The notes under the pieces are model-generated. The model searched no databases and was not told where the DNA came from. It was given only the letters and a program-made list of their open reading frames with translations. A program made the position numbers and the translations under genes. A DNA stretch of 64,000 nucleotides from Clarireedia homoeocarpa (lineage: Eukaryota > Ascomycota > Leotiomycetes > Helotiales > Rutstroemiaceae): positions 1-64,000 of the forward strand of contig LNKV01000001.1 in the NCBI GenBank assembly GCA_001465935.1. The letters are read 5' to 3'. Shown here one piece after another: positions 36,022 to 48,585 of the stretch (the stretch's first letter is position 1; the number at the start of each line of letters is the position of its first letter).

Positions 36022-36832
36022 TTTCGGCAACAATCAACAACGTGCTTTTCACGTAGAAGAATCGAAAGAAATGAAAGTAGATGAGGGGAGTGATATGCAA
36101 TATATCATGAACAAGAGAGAATTAGAGACGATAAACTCCACAGGTGTTGTAGATGGATATGGGCAATTCTTACCCTTAGAACTACCGAGCGCCCAGATGG
36201 TTGAAGGTTCATCATAGACGTCATGACCCGAGATCAGCTGCAAGTGTATAACAAGTCGATGAGGGTCTCAATGTTTGCTACATTACCGCCAGTTGGCCCG
36301 TTTACCGGTTAGATGTTACAATGTATTTTGTCTTCCATTCTAGTGCGTAAGTGCATGTATAACCATTGCATCTGGAAGTTGCGACCTGGTGGAAATGTTG
36401 TGCTCTGTTTACTTCGGATCGGAATTAATATATATCCGGCTCTATCTATATTGTGTTTTGCCTGCCAATACCTAGCCGGACCTCACGACCGTTCCATTTC
36501 CCTTTTTTGCACGATGCATGACTTAGACATTGCGATGATGAGACAATAAGGAAGCATACTGCACCTCAAATTTCTTCCTTGTTCTTCTTCCTTGCTCTGC
36601 ATGGCCCTCCCTCTAAAGCTGTAACGAATAAAATTGAGACCTTCAAATTCACTATTCCTTGCCTTGCATGCGCCTCTTACGCCTGACTTTTGCCTACATG
36701 TCAAAACGCATTTATTTCTTGTCTATACGGCGTTTCTTAACTCACCGTTGCTTCAGAGACCAAGGAGTTCACTTACCATCGCATTTCAGCCCGTTGCGAA
36801 CGTTTCTCGCCACTTCACATTCAAGCAGAACG
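36022..36832. other. Divergent promoter region
   Basis: 811-bp spacer between the oxidoreductase and TDP1 starts; no gene seen. Confidence 0.6.
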
Positions 36833-39800
36833 ATGGCTGATTCAGAGAGCGATGATGATCTTCGGAGAGCCATTGCTTTGTCATTAGAAGAGGATTCCCC
36901 ACCAATTAGAAAGCTGGAGTCAGCCACTATTGACCTGACCGTTTCGGACGAAGAAGGCGATGATGACCTGGATGCTCCTGTCGCAACGCGTTTCAAGAGT
37001 CAGCGGCTTGCATCTGCTTCCAGCAAGGATGTGGAGAAAGTAACCAAACCTCAAGGTGATATTTGGTCATCTCTGATATTTGCCATGTGATTGCTGACTG
37101 CTGTTTATAAGTAGAAGTAAAGCCGGCCATCTCAGTATTGAATAGCTTGAACCGCAAGCAGATGGAGGAGGACCGTCTAGCAAGGGTAGCTCAGAGAACC
37201 AGTGTTGTCGAGAGGAGAAAGAGAAAGGCTTCAACTTCACCCCCGCCTTTGGAGAATGGACTTCGACAGACTAAGGTTGTTCGAAATTCGGAAGACTTGA
37301 ATACAACCGGAACATGCGATGTGACGGTTGCAGTTCGAGGTTACACGGACAAGGAAGCTACCGACAGACGGGGTACTCTCCCATCTTCCGTCATAATCTC
37401 GAATACACAAGTAGCTTCTGGAGCAGCTTCACTTAGAGAGGAGAACAAAAGAAATTTCAATACACAGGGAGATGTCGCTGGCTCCGGCATTCAGTTTCCA
37501 CGAGGTACTATAAAGAAAACATGGGCCCATGGCTACGCTCGCGAGGATGACATAACAATTGAAGAGGTGCTTCAAAGTAGTACGCTCGACTTGGCTGTAC
37601 TGAGCACTTTTCAAATCAATTCCGACTGGATACAATCGAAGCTTCTCCCTTCCACCAAGGTCGTCTGGGTATTGCAAGCAAAAACAGAATTTGAAGTCAG
37701 TACAATATTTCATCTCTTGTGCCCCCTCTTCCCCTTTCGTCATTCGCAGCGTTTTTCTAGTTTGGAAATATCGTACTTGGCATAGAAACAACGCACAGTT
37801 GCAAGGCAATATATGCGGTCTCTTTGCTCAACGTGCTAGTATGAATGGGATTTACAGAGCTGCACCAATTCATAGACACATTTCAAACATTAGAAAATTT
37901 TATCTGATTCGGCTTCTGATATACACTCATGAGGCTCGATTACTAGATTGTTCTCGATGATCAAACTATTTGCGAATCGTCGTACGTTTTCTCTGATAAA
38001 TCAAACGATATTTCTTGGTCTTGAAACATGAAGTTGCCCCTTGATGGTTGCACTCTGAGAGTGCTGCACCACGCTTGCACGAGAAAGGAACAAGGTATCT
38101 TTGGCATGCTTGTCTCGCTCGCTCATCCATATGACTGGCTCAAATTGATATCTGTTAACTGCATTTTCCATGTATACCATTGGTTGATTCCTTTCTTGTA
38201 CACTGTCCTGAAGAACTATCCTGTTATGTTTTGTCATAGCGGTACCTCGGCGACTTGGTTTCATTAGACTTTCAGAGGTATCCATGAGAACTTACTTGAC
38301 ATGGCGCAATATTGACTAACTCGGCGTAGAAGGAGAACTGGCAGTCATCGGCACCTAAATCCTTCCGCTTCTGCTTTCCCTCGATGCAGGGGGCAATCAA
38401 TTGTATGCATTCGAAACTTCAGCTACTTGCGCACCCTACGCACTTACGGATTGTACTACCATCGGCAAATCTTACACCATATGATTGGGGAGAGAACGGT
38501 GGTGTCATCGAAAATGTGATTATTCCCCCAGTTTGTGTGGCAATACGAATCTGACAATGGCTATCTATCAGGTCGTATTTTTGATCGATATTCCTAGGTC
38601 CTCTGACGGGAAAATTGCGTCTGACAATACTTTGACGCCTTTTGCTAGGGAGCTGCTACATTTCCTCAAGGCCATGGGGTTGGACTCAACAATAGTTGAG
38701 AGCCTCAGGAAATTTGACTTCTCCAATACGAATCACTTGGCCCTTGTTCATTCGATGTACGCTGCAGCATGTCACCCTTGCTGTAATAGGGCTAATTGAG
38801 AATAGTGGAGGATCACATTCTGGTGCCGACATGCATCGTACAGGGTACTGTGGATTGGGCAACGCTGTACGTGAGCTTGGATTGGATACAGAGAAATTGC
38901 CGGAGGTAGATATCATTGTATGTTTTATCTTAACCGACAACCGCCAATTTGAGTTGGGCACTGACTTTGATAGACTGCGTCGATTGGTAATCTCAATGAT
39001 CAATTTATCAGATCAATATATTTAGCTGTACAAGGTAAGGTCAGACTGCCGAAATTACCCCAGAATTTAATATCACAGCCTGCCCTTCCATGCCGAAAAT
39101 CTAACGGCCAGGGAGCAGGGTTCTAGTGGACCCTCTTCATACGGTTTAGAGAACTGTCAAGGAAGCTTCATCCGTCCTATGGCTTATTTTCTGTGACGAC
39201 GGGGCTGAATTTTTACTAGGTGGCGATGGATCAAAAGAGTACAAGTGGAGAACAGAAAGATCCCCAAAGTCCAAGGCTGATACCTTGGCGGAGAGAACTC
39301 TCACGGACGAAATTGGTCGGCGACTACGAATCCATTTTCCAAGGTAAGTTTCTTATGAAAGTCATTATCAAAGACACTGCCCTAATTCCCCATCACAGCG
39401 AACAGACTGTTATCGAAAGTAAAGGTGGCAAACGCGTACGATATTTCTACCAAACCCTGGTACAATTAGTAACCTAACTGCATGTTTTGTAGGCGGCCGG
39501 CACGATTTGTTTTCAATCCAACTGGTATGATTCAACCACCTTCCCAAAGGGGCTCATGCGCGATTGTCGGAGCAATAGGACAGGGCTGCTAATGCACAAC
39601 AAAATGTTGCTCGTGAGATCACAAAAGACACTGTCTGGGGGCAAATGCCACCGTCCTATTGCATGGGCGTATGTCGGCAGTGCAAACCTATCCGAGAGTG
39701 CCTGGTAAGACTTCCTTGGTGTCCATGTTTCGTGTTCTTTGCTTGGAATCTTTGCCCAAAAGTCACTAGCACTTGCATGTTCGTCGCAACTCCTGCGTCT

Positions 39801-40101
39801 CTTTTCAGCTTCTACGAAGAAGATATGGATATCTTGAACAGCCATCCAACTGACGTATCACACCAGGGGTCGTTCGGTCACGGATCGAGTGGGAAAGCAA
39901 CGCAAATTGAGTTGTAGGAATTGGGAATGCGGAGTCTTGTTTTCCGTACCATTTGCTCCGGAGCAGAGTATCCTAGCTGGGGACATGGAACCTGGGATTC
40001 CTGCTGCGGATATTTTTGATGGGTTCATTCCGGTCCCAATAGTATCCCCTAGTAAGATGTACGAGTCGAAACGTCCCTGGTTCTTTCGCGAAGGACGATA
40101 G
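36833..40101 (+). CDS. TDP1: Tyrosyl-DNA phosphodiesterase 1
   Basis: Repairs DNA by hydrolysing the bond between a trapped topoisomerase I tyrosine and the DNA 3' end. Exons are 36833-37055, 37115-37695, 38330-38515, 38572-38756, 38806-38917, 38974-39034, 39220-39343, 39399-39435, 39493-39704 and 39867-40101, giving 651 residues. Both phospholipase-D-like HKN motifs are intact: NCMHSKLQLL...LPSANL (His295, Lys297, Asn315) and LLMHNKMLLV...VGSANLSESAW (His538, Lys540, Asn568). The N-terminus carries a ubiquitin-interacting-motif-like helix (DDLRRAIALSLEED, 8-21) and a SUMO-interacting-like stretch (TIDLTVSDEEGDDD, 32-45). Intron 2 (37696-38329) is 634 bp, far longer than any other coding intron here. 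Stops inside it make the gene look broken until it is spliced. Confidence 0.9.
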
Positions 40102-41502
40102 CTCAGTACTTCCGAGAATTCCAGAGGACCACTGGACAGTCGGTGTGAAGACGTCTGAAAATTATTTGTACAATAGCCTCGGTTTTAGACTGAATAATGC
40201 CACGAGATGCAAGGGAACACCCACCGTCTCCTGCGCATCTTGATCGGTATCTATCGGCATCAACGGGTCATACCCAGGAGCTTTCTAGAACGCCATTTAC
40301 TGGTGGTCAGTACTGTGCGATCCACTTTAAAAGTATGATAGTGGTGCAGATCGCCGTATTGTTAAGGGTTACAATAGCATGACGGCCTCTCAGTCAAGAC
40401 ATCAGGTTTCTGCTGCTTTACGAATGAAGAAACGATAGTGTTATGTTTCAAACTTTCAGGACTGGTTACTCATATATGCACACAGTAGCATTCCATGGAA
40501 CAAAGAGAAAATGGGACCATAATGTGATATAATCAAATACAAAACGAAAAAATTCCCGATTTATTCTGGTCGCTGTCAACGTACTCTGGCTGAGCACTGA
40601 ATTGGGTGTGATCAAGGAGGAGAACCCCTGTTCCAAGTCGTTCAGCTGGTAGGCCCTTTCCGGGCAACCCACAGACCTTTCAGCATCATGCCATGCTGTG
40701 AGCGCGTAAATTTCGCGATCACAGATATGCCGACATCACCCCTAGATTGAGGAGCCCTTGAGCCATCAACGGAAACGTCGTACATGCACGTGGGCGTTAT
40801 TATCTTTGTACAACGTGGGGATGATAGATTCGATGCTTTTCGTCTATTTCGGCGAATTTAATATTTGCCGATCAACGGGCATCATTCGCTTAAGACTGGA
40901 ACGTTGGGCAGCGAGAGCTGTTGTGGTCTGGAGATCAATGTCAGGTCGGAAACGCATCGAGATATGGCGCTAGACATTCGGGTTGTTGCTCAGAGGAGCG
41001 GCTGTTGACCAGTGACATTTGATGGAGACGACAGGATGATGTATGTGTCAACCCTGGAGCGCTCATTCGGTATCCCTTATACGAGTCTAACCCCTGCAAA
41101 ATAAGAAGAGCACGCCCATAATGTTTTTGCAATCAAAAGGAAAAGATCTCCACGGTTTGTGACACTTAAAATCCCGCTTAGGATGAACAACACCGTAGTC
41201 GCAGCTACAAACCACCAATAAGGGACGAGTGGACGAAAAGCCCCCGCTATCTAGGATGTGTCAAAGGTAAAATATGAGACCTGAAGTCTTGATTGGGACC
41301 GGTAGGTCAGGGCACTGTTGTCGGGGAATGACAGGATGCCTGACTTCCGGGCCTTTCCACGACCGCAAATCACTTTGATACACAATTAATTTTACACTTG
41401 GCATGCCTCAGTGTTCTATTCTAACTTGGAGAAGGGGGGCCATCCATGAAGAAGATTGATGTGGACCAGGAAGGACACTTGAGATTTACTCATAGAATTG
41501 AG

Positions 41503-41550
41503 TCTAAGCCTCAAAGATCGACTGGCTCTAAGCCTCAAAGATTGACTGGC
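41503..41550 (+). repeat. 24-bp tandem duplication
   Basis: Two units starting TCTAAGCCTCAAAGAT, differing at one base (C/T). Confidence 0.9.
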
Positions 41551-44500
41551 ACTTGGCGATTCATTCCTCATTGATAAACGCCATCATCATTATCACACAG
41601 GTAGGGAGTCGCGATTCAATCAATGAAGGCAGTGTGGTCTTGGATGATGGGCGACAACCGAATGAACTCTACTAATCGTGATTGTTGTCCCGCGTCCCCG
41701 GCCTGGGTAACTGTCTAACGTACCGACTGTGCTCTTCACCATGAACATGCAGAGTCTCTGATGATGCCAAAAAGAAGTATAAACCTGCTGGGTGATACAT
41801 CGTCAGCAGATGATCACGAATTCTGGGGCACATACATTTACGAAACCTACCTCAGATCTTGTGAGACATTCATTGGTATAGAATGTCTAGATGCTCTGAA
41901 CGTTCATTGGCAACATTATTGTCCTATTCAGTAGAACAACTTACTAGACTATACTGACCGAAACCTGCCTGAATTTTTCCGCGCTGGAGCAGCGCTTGTG
42001 ATCGAAGATTTCATATCATCATGGCGTGCCATTGCGTATTGTTTCTTGTGACAATTGGCGTGGAGCTCGAATCACCACCGTATAATTTCATACTGCTTCT
42101 GTTTGCACCGTCGCAAAGGGGACAACTATTGGATGTGGCGTGCGCACCAAAGTACAGTCTGATTAGTGTGATTCACAGGCCTCGACGATTTGGTCTCAGA
42201 TATCGGTGCTCGCCAGTCGCTGTAATTGTTCTTGGTTACACTGCCTAGTGCAGAAACAATCAAGCACACCACAACGTCAGAGCTTTCTCCTCAGAACTTA
42301 GCCTGAGGTCCAATAACTAGGGAAAGGAATGTCAGTACAGTCCACATAATTATGCGGCCCGGACATCGCTTTCTGCGACGCGGAGAAGAAAAAGTCCTAT
42401 CAGTGCGTGCGGTACTTGAACATGGAGCGAAAGACACACACAGACACCGCAGAAAATACCGTTTTGTTATCACAAATACTAGCATGCAATTTGGCTGGCG
42501 AGGTGAGAAGGGAGACGAAAGGGTTTCTGGCTACTAGCACAAACTCAATAAATTCGCCGCAAAAAAACCCCTTGTGCTCGGATTTCTGGGTGGTTTTTTG
42601 GGGCGAGACAAGCAATTCAGCAGCGCTCATGCCATTTGTTAGGCAGGAACGGGCTATTCTTATTTGCTTAACTGAGCACAGCTTGGTCTGCAAGACCGGC
42701 CTCGAAGTGCCAATCGCTTCCTCTTGCAATGAGGTTTCGAACTCTGTCGGCACTTGGCAAGATCCTAGAGGGAGTTCCTCTCAAGTTTTTGACTTACCAA
42801 TGAAACATCTCAGGCGTCGACTGGTACCGGTGTAGATGCAATGCTGCTGCTTCCGTTCTTGCTGCATGGTACTCAGATAAGAAGTTTAGTACTTCATACG
42901 CACATGGATATAAAGTTGTGCAGAATAGGAATACATTTTTAGCATACATGATTTCGGGGAAGCAGGAAGCTCGTTGAGGTGGGCACGCACTGGACACGCG
43001 CTGGACAGTAGCATCGCGGGCATGCGAAAAAGGAAACATGCTCAAAGACTCAAACCTGGAATATCTTAGGCCTTGAAAACCTGGATACATTCCGAAGCAT
43101 GCATTAGCAATACAGGCACGCATATCCAATCATTAAACTGCAGGCGGCGGTCGCACATATGTTACTCTAGACGTTTTTCGCCTTCCTGAACGGAGCCGAG
43201 TTTTTCGGCAAAGATCCTCGCCTTCGCCCTCCCGTCCAAACAGCAAAATGTCCGAGACAGCGAGACAGCATCATTTCTTCACAAATGCTTTTGAAGGGGA
43301 ATGAGGGACTTTTCGTAGGCAGTGGACAAACCTTCTATGGCCTGTGCTTGAAAGCACAGATATCGCCTATCCCAGCGAATGGTTGACGTCCAAAAGTAGC
43401 GGAGACGGCCTCCGTAATTTAATGCATAGAGCTATGCTACGAGCAGTTTGAATCTTTTGAAAGTCCCACCTGTATCGCACCTTTTAAAACTGGTGCGGTA
43501 ACGGTTGCCCATCTAGTTGCGTTGAATCTACTTTGTACATCTCCGCCTCTTCTTGTTCGTAGGGAGAACTTTCGGTGTTCACGCCGAGTCGTTAGAGGGA
43601 TCTTGCCGACAAACCACAAGCTTCCACATGACTGATCGGCCGGCATGTCAGAAAACGGATACATTGTCCCCAGTCAACTAGGAGATGGAGGGTGTAAGTT
43701 ATTACCTCATCCCATTGCTTGCATTCTTGACTTCCTTTCACTACAGCATTACACTTGATCACCCTTGCTAAGAGGGCATGAGAGGAGAGGGGCGGAGAGG
43801 GACTATTGCTATTTCTCATCTCACACGCCCGAACGACGTTGGGGCAAGCCTCCACGCAACCTCCAATGGTTCACATCAATCTTCAACGGATGGAAAAGGC
43901 CAATGACAGCTTTACTTTCTGAAATTCTGCACTAGGTATGTACCAACCAGGCAACCTGGCCCGAAACTTTACTAGTTCTGCAATAACATAGTAGTTCAGC
44001 ATTAAGAATGTTTCTAGATTGTTGTCTCCCCGAATGTGCTGTGATGTATTGCACTTGAGTAAAAGTTCGTTCATTACTGCAATCGGGTCTCTTACGTCCT
44101 CAAATTTAGATGGACGGAACCAGTAATAGTTTGGACTAAGGCTACCTATATGTTGTTATGTTGTCATGTTTCCAGGTCTTCAATTCTTCTAGTCGCGCGC
44201 CAGCAAATGCTTCTTCTGGACGTCGCACAACGTAGGACAATAATAGTCGAGGATGAAAAAGATGTTGGAATCACAAGGAAAGGAAAGAGTTACTTCCTCC
44301 TTCCCCCTTCCCCCTCCCCCTTCCCACTTCTTCATGTGCAATTAAGCGGCAGTACCGTACTATCCGTCGGTATAGCCGTCACCCGGCTATCAATCTCGAT
44401 GTATCACCCTGCCACGCCTGCCCAGGGCTCAAATTGCCCCCAGCATCTACCACCCAAGAATACACCCCACCTCCAGTCATGACTAAGGTGCATTCAATGT

Positions 44501-44997
44501 CCTCACGACAGCCCTGCCTATCCGTACGAGCCATAAATCTGATACATTATGACGAGAAATTAGATGGATGCATTATACAGCACTGCAAGCATCATACCAA
44601 AACTTCGGGATTTTCCCACTTGGTTGAACCCCAGCACCCGGTTTGTAGAAAAGATCCGGCGTGCTTCATTTGCTCGACTGTATGCATCAACGTTCGTTCG
44701 TTTACCTTACACAGATCAAGTTGAGTTAAGTCTATCAATACAAGTACCACGGTTCTACGCTTGCAGGGAAGGCGATCCAGGCGGAGCAGAAGCCAAAGGA
44801 AACTAGTCCGCTAAGTATGCTCTCCCGCCCTCTTCTTTTCCTAACCGGCTTCATGGAATGTCCTAGCCACTACGCCTTGACCTCAGATCGTCCTGATGCT
44901 GAGACCCTGAGGTCGAATTACAGCGCAACCTCTTCCCCGATACGTACATAACATACCAGGGCCTGGCTGCTCTACGGGGTTTGCCGGCTCTGCTGTG

Positions 44998-45041
44998 CTT
45001 TGGCTGGGCTTTGGCTGGGCTTTGGCTGGGCTTTGGCTAGG
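44998..45041 (+). repeat. 11-bp minisatellite (CTTTGGCTGGG)
   Basis: Four copies; related GGCTGGAGAT and GGCTCGGCAT runs follow at 45138-45167 and 45178-45205. Confidence 0.88.
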
Positions 45042-45659
45042 CACTGTGGACAATCAACACGGCGAACGTCAGTCTCTAACATATTACGAACGGCCGGGGG
45101 GGTGAATGTTTGGTTAATGGAGATGATTACCGGGCCTTGGCTGGAGATGGCTGGAGATGGCTGGACAAGGCTCTGCATGGGCTCGGCATGGCTCGGCATG
45201 GCTGTACATAGCTCTACACTAATTATATTCTGGCTAGCAAGCATTGTTGATGTCGATTGGCCAATTGTGCACTCGTTACGTTCATCTGCCTGTGCAGCCG
45301 ACGCATCAACCCATTGGGCAGTCATTGTTTGAATTGCTGTATTGCTATTTTGCTGATCATGAAGGAACAGCGAGCAGCGATTAATGGAAGCAAAGCATTA
45401 TGCACATGATACATCATATGGACTTGCACTAGCAGACAGGCTTGTGACATGTACTATGTACTATGTATGCGCCATGTATGCTATGTATGTGTATGCTATG
45501 CAGTCGGACCATAGGTACGATGGTACGCAAGGACTCAAGGTACCAAGATTTGCTCAGCAGAGGTACAGTGGCAGTGAGTAAGCAAGTACTAAGTATGTGA
45601 GGGTTGCTCAGGCCCACTCGTGGACTTTCTTCCCTCTTTCTTTCTCCATGTTTCCCCCC

Positions 45660-45805
45660 CTTCTCTCTCTCTCTCGCTCGCTCTCTCGCTCTCTCGCTCT
45701 CTCTCTCACACTCTCTCACTCGCTCTCTCTCTCGCTCTCCCCTCTCTCCCTCTCCCCTCTCCCCTCTCTCCCTCTCTCCCTCTCTCCCTCTCTCCTTCTT
45801 TCTCA
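45660..45805 (+). repeat. CT-rich microsatellite
   Basis: Almost pure pyrimidine: (CT)n with CG interruptions, then CCCTCT units. Confidence 0.9.
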
Positions 45806-45833
45806 GGAGTACTAACTCACCTACACACTAGGT

Positions 45834-45880
45834 AATTAGGAGGTCGAGTCGAGGCGAATTAGGAGGTTCGAGTCGAGGCG
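45834..45880 (+). repeat. 23/24-bp tandem duplication
   Basis: AATTAGGAGG(T)TCGAGTCGAGGCG occurs twice head to tail with a one-base length difference. Confidence 0.88.
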
Positions 45881-46231
45881 AATGAATTATTACACCAAGA
45901 CGGATTTGGTGTAAGGCAACGCGCACGTATTGTCTACACATCCCTGACCCAAGTCATCTCTTCGTGTGTTCATATTCTTAACCTCCATTTCCACGGATCT
46001 GTCTCAATCTGGTCTATTTGCTGTCTTTTCGTTCACTCACTCTATCTCTTTGCTGCTTCCCTTTTTGCTCGCTTTCCACTTCCACTTCCACTTCCACTTC
46101 CACTGCCACTGCCTCTTCCTTCCCTTTCCCTTTCCCTTTTCCCTCTCTCCCTTTCCCTTTCCTTTTTCTATATTTCTTCATAAAATCTAGCGCTATGTAC
46201 GGTACCTTCGCGTGGTGCACCTAGTAACTAC

Positions 46232-46323
46232 CTAGTATCTCTCTAGTATCTCCCTAGCATCTCTCTAGCATCTCTCTAGCATTTCTCTAGCATCTCTCTA
46301 GTATCTCCCTAGTATTTCTCTAG
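46232..46323 (+). repeat. 11-bp minisatellite (CTAGYATCTCY)
   Basis: Eight uninterrupted copies with variation at three positions. Confidence 0.9.
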
Positions 46324-46914
46324 ATCTCGAACAATGGAAAGGATTCTGATCTAGCCGTTATTCATCGGTTTGCAGAAGCTTGGAGGCACGAATACAAACA
46401 CAGACGCAGACAACCACAAAACACCCTCTGAAAAAGAATCGTGCAAGTGGATGAAAAAAAAACCCCCCTCATCCCCCCGCAAGCCATTCAACCCGGCTCG
46501 TCCTCGTTCTCTGCTCTCTTTTACTGTGTGTTTCCAATCGACCCAAACAGAACTCGCTCCATCTTCCCACTCGCCCTCACCCTCACCCTCATACGCACAC
46601 GCACAAGCACACCCATACAAGTACAAGTACAAGCACAAGCACGAGCACACATACGCACACCATACGCACACATACGCAAACCTTCCTCTCTTCCCCTCTT
46701 TCCTACTTAGACTCCTGCCACCCCCTCCCAGTGCCCTCGGCCATAGTATAAACCGCAAGCGAACGCTTAGGCTTTGACAGCAGTGAAACGATTAAAAAAA
46801 TATTTCAATATTTCCATATTTCCTCGCTTTAATTCTTCGATTCGTTCCCGAACACCTGATTCTCCGGGGAAAACCACACGGATCAACATACGAAGCATAC
46901 TCAATCAACTTCCT

Positions 46915-47060
46915 CTTTCACATCCACATCCACCTCCACGTCCACGTCCACGTCCACATCCACATCCACATCCATCCACATCCATCCATATCCACATCCA
47001 TATCCACATCCACATCCGCATCCACATCTACCACATATACCACTTTCACATTCACATATA
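46915..47060 (+). repeat. CCACAT hexamer microsatellite
   Basis: Imperfect CCACAT/CCACGT/CCATAT units. Translates to His/Ile or Val/Asp runs depending on frame and strand. Confidence 0.85.
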
Positions 47061-47245
47061 CGTCCACTCTCAATCATACGTTGACTTCGGGCTTCACCTC
47101 CCGCTCCTGTTCTCACTACCACTGCCACTGCCACTACCACTGCCACATCTACCTCCACACTCATCTCTCATCTTTCACCTCCACCTCCATCACCTCCACC
47201 TCACCTCCCTGTCAATAATAATCGGCAATTTTGGTTGATACACAA

Positions 47246-47405
47246 AACACAAAACACATACACACACACATACACAAGCACATACACATACACAAGCACA
47301 TACACAAGCACATACACAAGCACATACACAAGCACAAGCACAAGCACAAGTACAAGCACAAGCATAAGCACAAGCACAAACACAAGCACGCACATAAGCA
47401 CAACC
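47246..47405 (+). repeat. CACAAG / ACACAT microsatellite
   Basis: Alternating CACAAGCACATA and CACAAG units over about 160 bp, with CA-rich flanks. Confidence 0.88.
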
Positions 47406-48585
47406 ACAGGACAAGGACCGGCCCAGCCTTATCTGACCGTTACACCACCGTTGCACTCTGGCATACGCATGCCATTGCACGCACATGGCCATCTCAGTAG
47501 CACTGCCTCTGAGAACACCCCTAGATCTGGAAACAAAGATTTTGCGTCGTCGATCTTGAACGCTCTTGGCTCTCCCCCCCCAATCAGCTCCCCCCCATCA
47601 ACTACCTCACATCTGCGTCTCGAAGGGGAAAGCGAAGGAACAAACTAGTCCGGCATTAAGCTTCCTACCTACCTACTACTTTCCTGCTCTCCTACCACCT
47701 ACTTCCTACTCCATCCATCCTCCTGTCTCTGGACCGAATTGTTCCCCTAGTTTGGGAAGGTGCAATCTCCTGTCGATCACTTTCTCTTGTCCACATCATA
47801 ACTCCATCCGCCCTTCTCGACCTACCTACCGCTGCACCGCACTATCTTTTGCGGAACAGTGGCACAGACCAGGACGAGGTACCCTTTTAACCTCCACCTC
47901 CTAACCTAACACAACCTAACAGCAGTCATACATGTACTAGACTCGAGGAAGGAAATCCATCACACACATCATCTTGGCCCATCTTGGCCCATCTAAGCCT
48001 AAACCCACCAGCCAACCCAACCCACACCTCATCGATACCCCTACCAACTTTATCCTCCATTTCCGCCTACACCCCAGCTCTATCGCATAAGCAATCTGGT
48101 CGATTTTCGACCCTCGACCCTCAATCCTCTCCCTCGTCCTCACCCTCGTCCTCACCATCATCCTCCACGCCTCACCCTCGCCCTCTACCTTGTTCTCACA
48201 TGTTCAGATCCCCGTCAACTGCACGGCCTGAATTTACGCTCAACCGGTACTATCCCCGTCCAAGTACCGGAACTTAGCAAGGCATAAGGAAGTCCGGCTT
48301 GGCATATATCTTCCTCTTGTTCAACGAACTCCCCGTCTCGCACAACCTGGTCCAAACTTTCCATTCTTCCCAAATTAGATACCTATCCAGGTTTCATTAA
48401 GTGATTGATTCGATACATCACTGCTTGCAACCCTTTCCCTCTTTCTTGACAAACTCGCTTTAAGTACAACCATTCCCATTCAAGGTACTACTCCGTTGCT
48501 CGTCTGATGAACGATATCACCCCGGCGTACTCCACAACATCATCAACAGCATCACAATCACCCTCAAATCCCATCTACCTTCACC

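Larger units (their letters stand above)
40102..48585. other. 8.5-kb gene-free region upstream of the WOPR gene
   Basis: No protein-coding gene is supported on either strand. The first 4.9 kb (40102-44990) is ordinary unique sequence with one 24-bp duplication. The last 3.6 kb is packed with microsatellites and minisatellites (listed separately) and CT-rich tracts running up to the WOPR start. Long upstream regions and long 5' leaders are known for WOR1-type regulators, so extended promoter plus leader is the likeliest role. A non-coding RNA cannot be excluded. Confidence 0.6.

Noticed and set aside
37696..38329. TDP1 first looked like a pseudogene because of stops after the QAKTEFE segment
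   Set aside because: Treating the interval as one long intron restores the full 651-residue protein with both HKN motifs.
42407..42835. 142-codon plus-strand frame in the gene desert
   Set aside because: Overlapped by equally long frames on the other strand, no domain, no codon or splice support.
46351..46777. Two opposite 135-codon frames
   Set aside because: Mutually overlapping translations of microsatellite-rich DNA with Lys/His or Cys/Tyr runs; no protein signature.
47190..47648. Several long overlapping frames with His/Lys, Thr/Ser or Leu/Val runs
   Set aside because: All are readings of the CACAAG/ACACAT repeat in different frames and strands.
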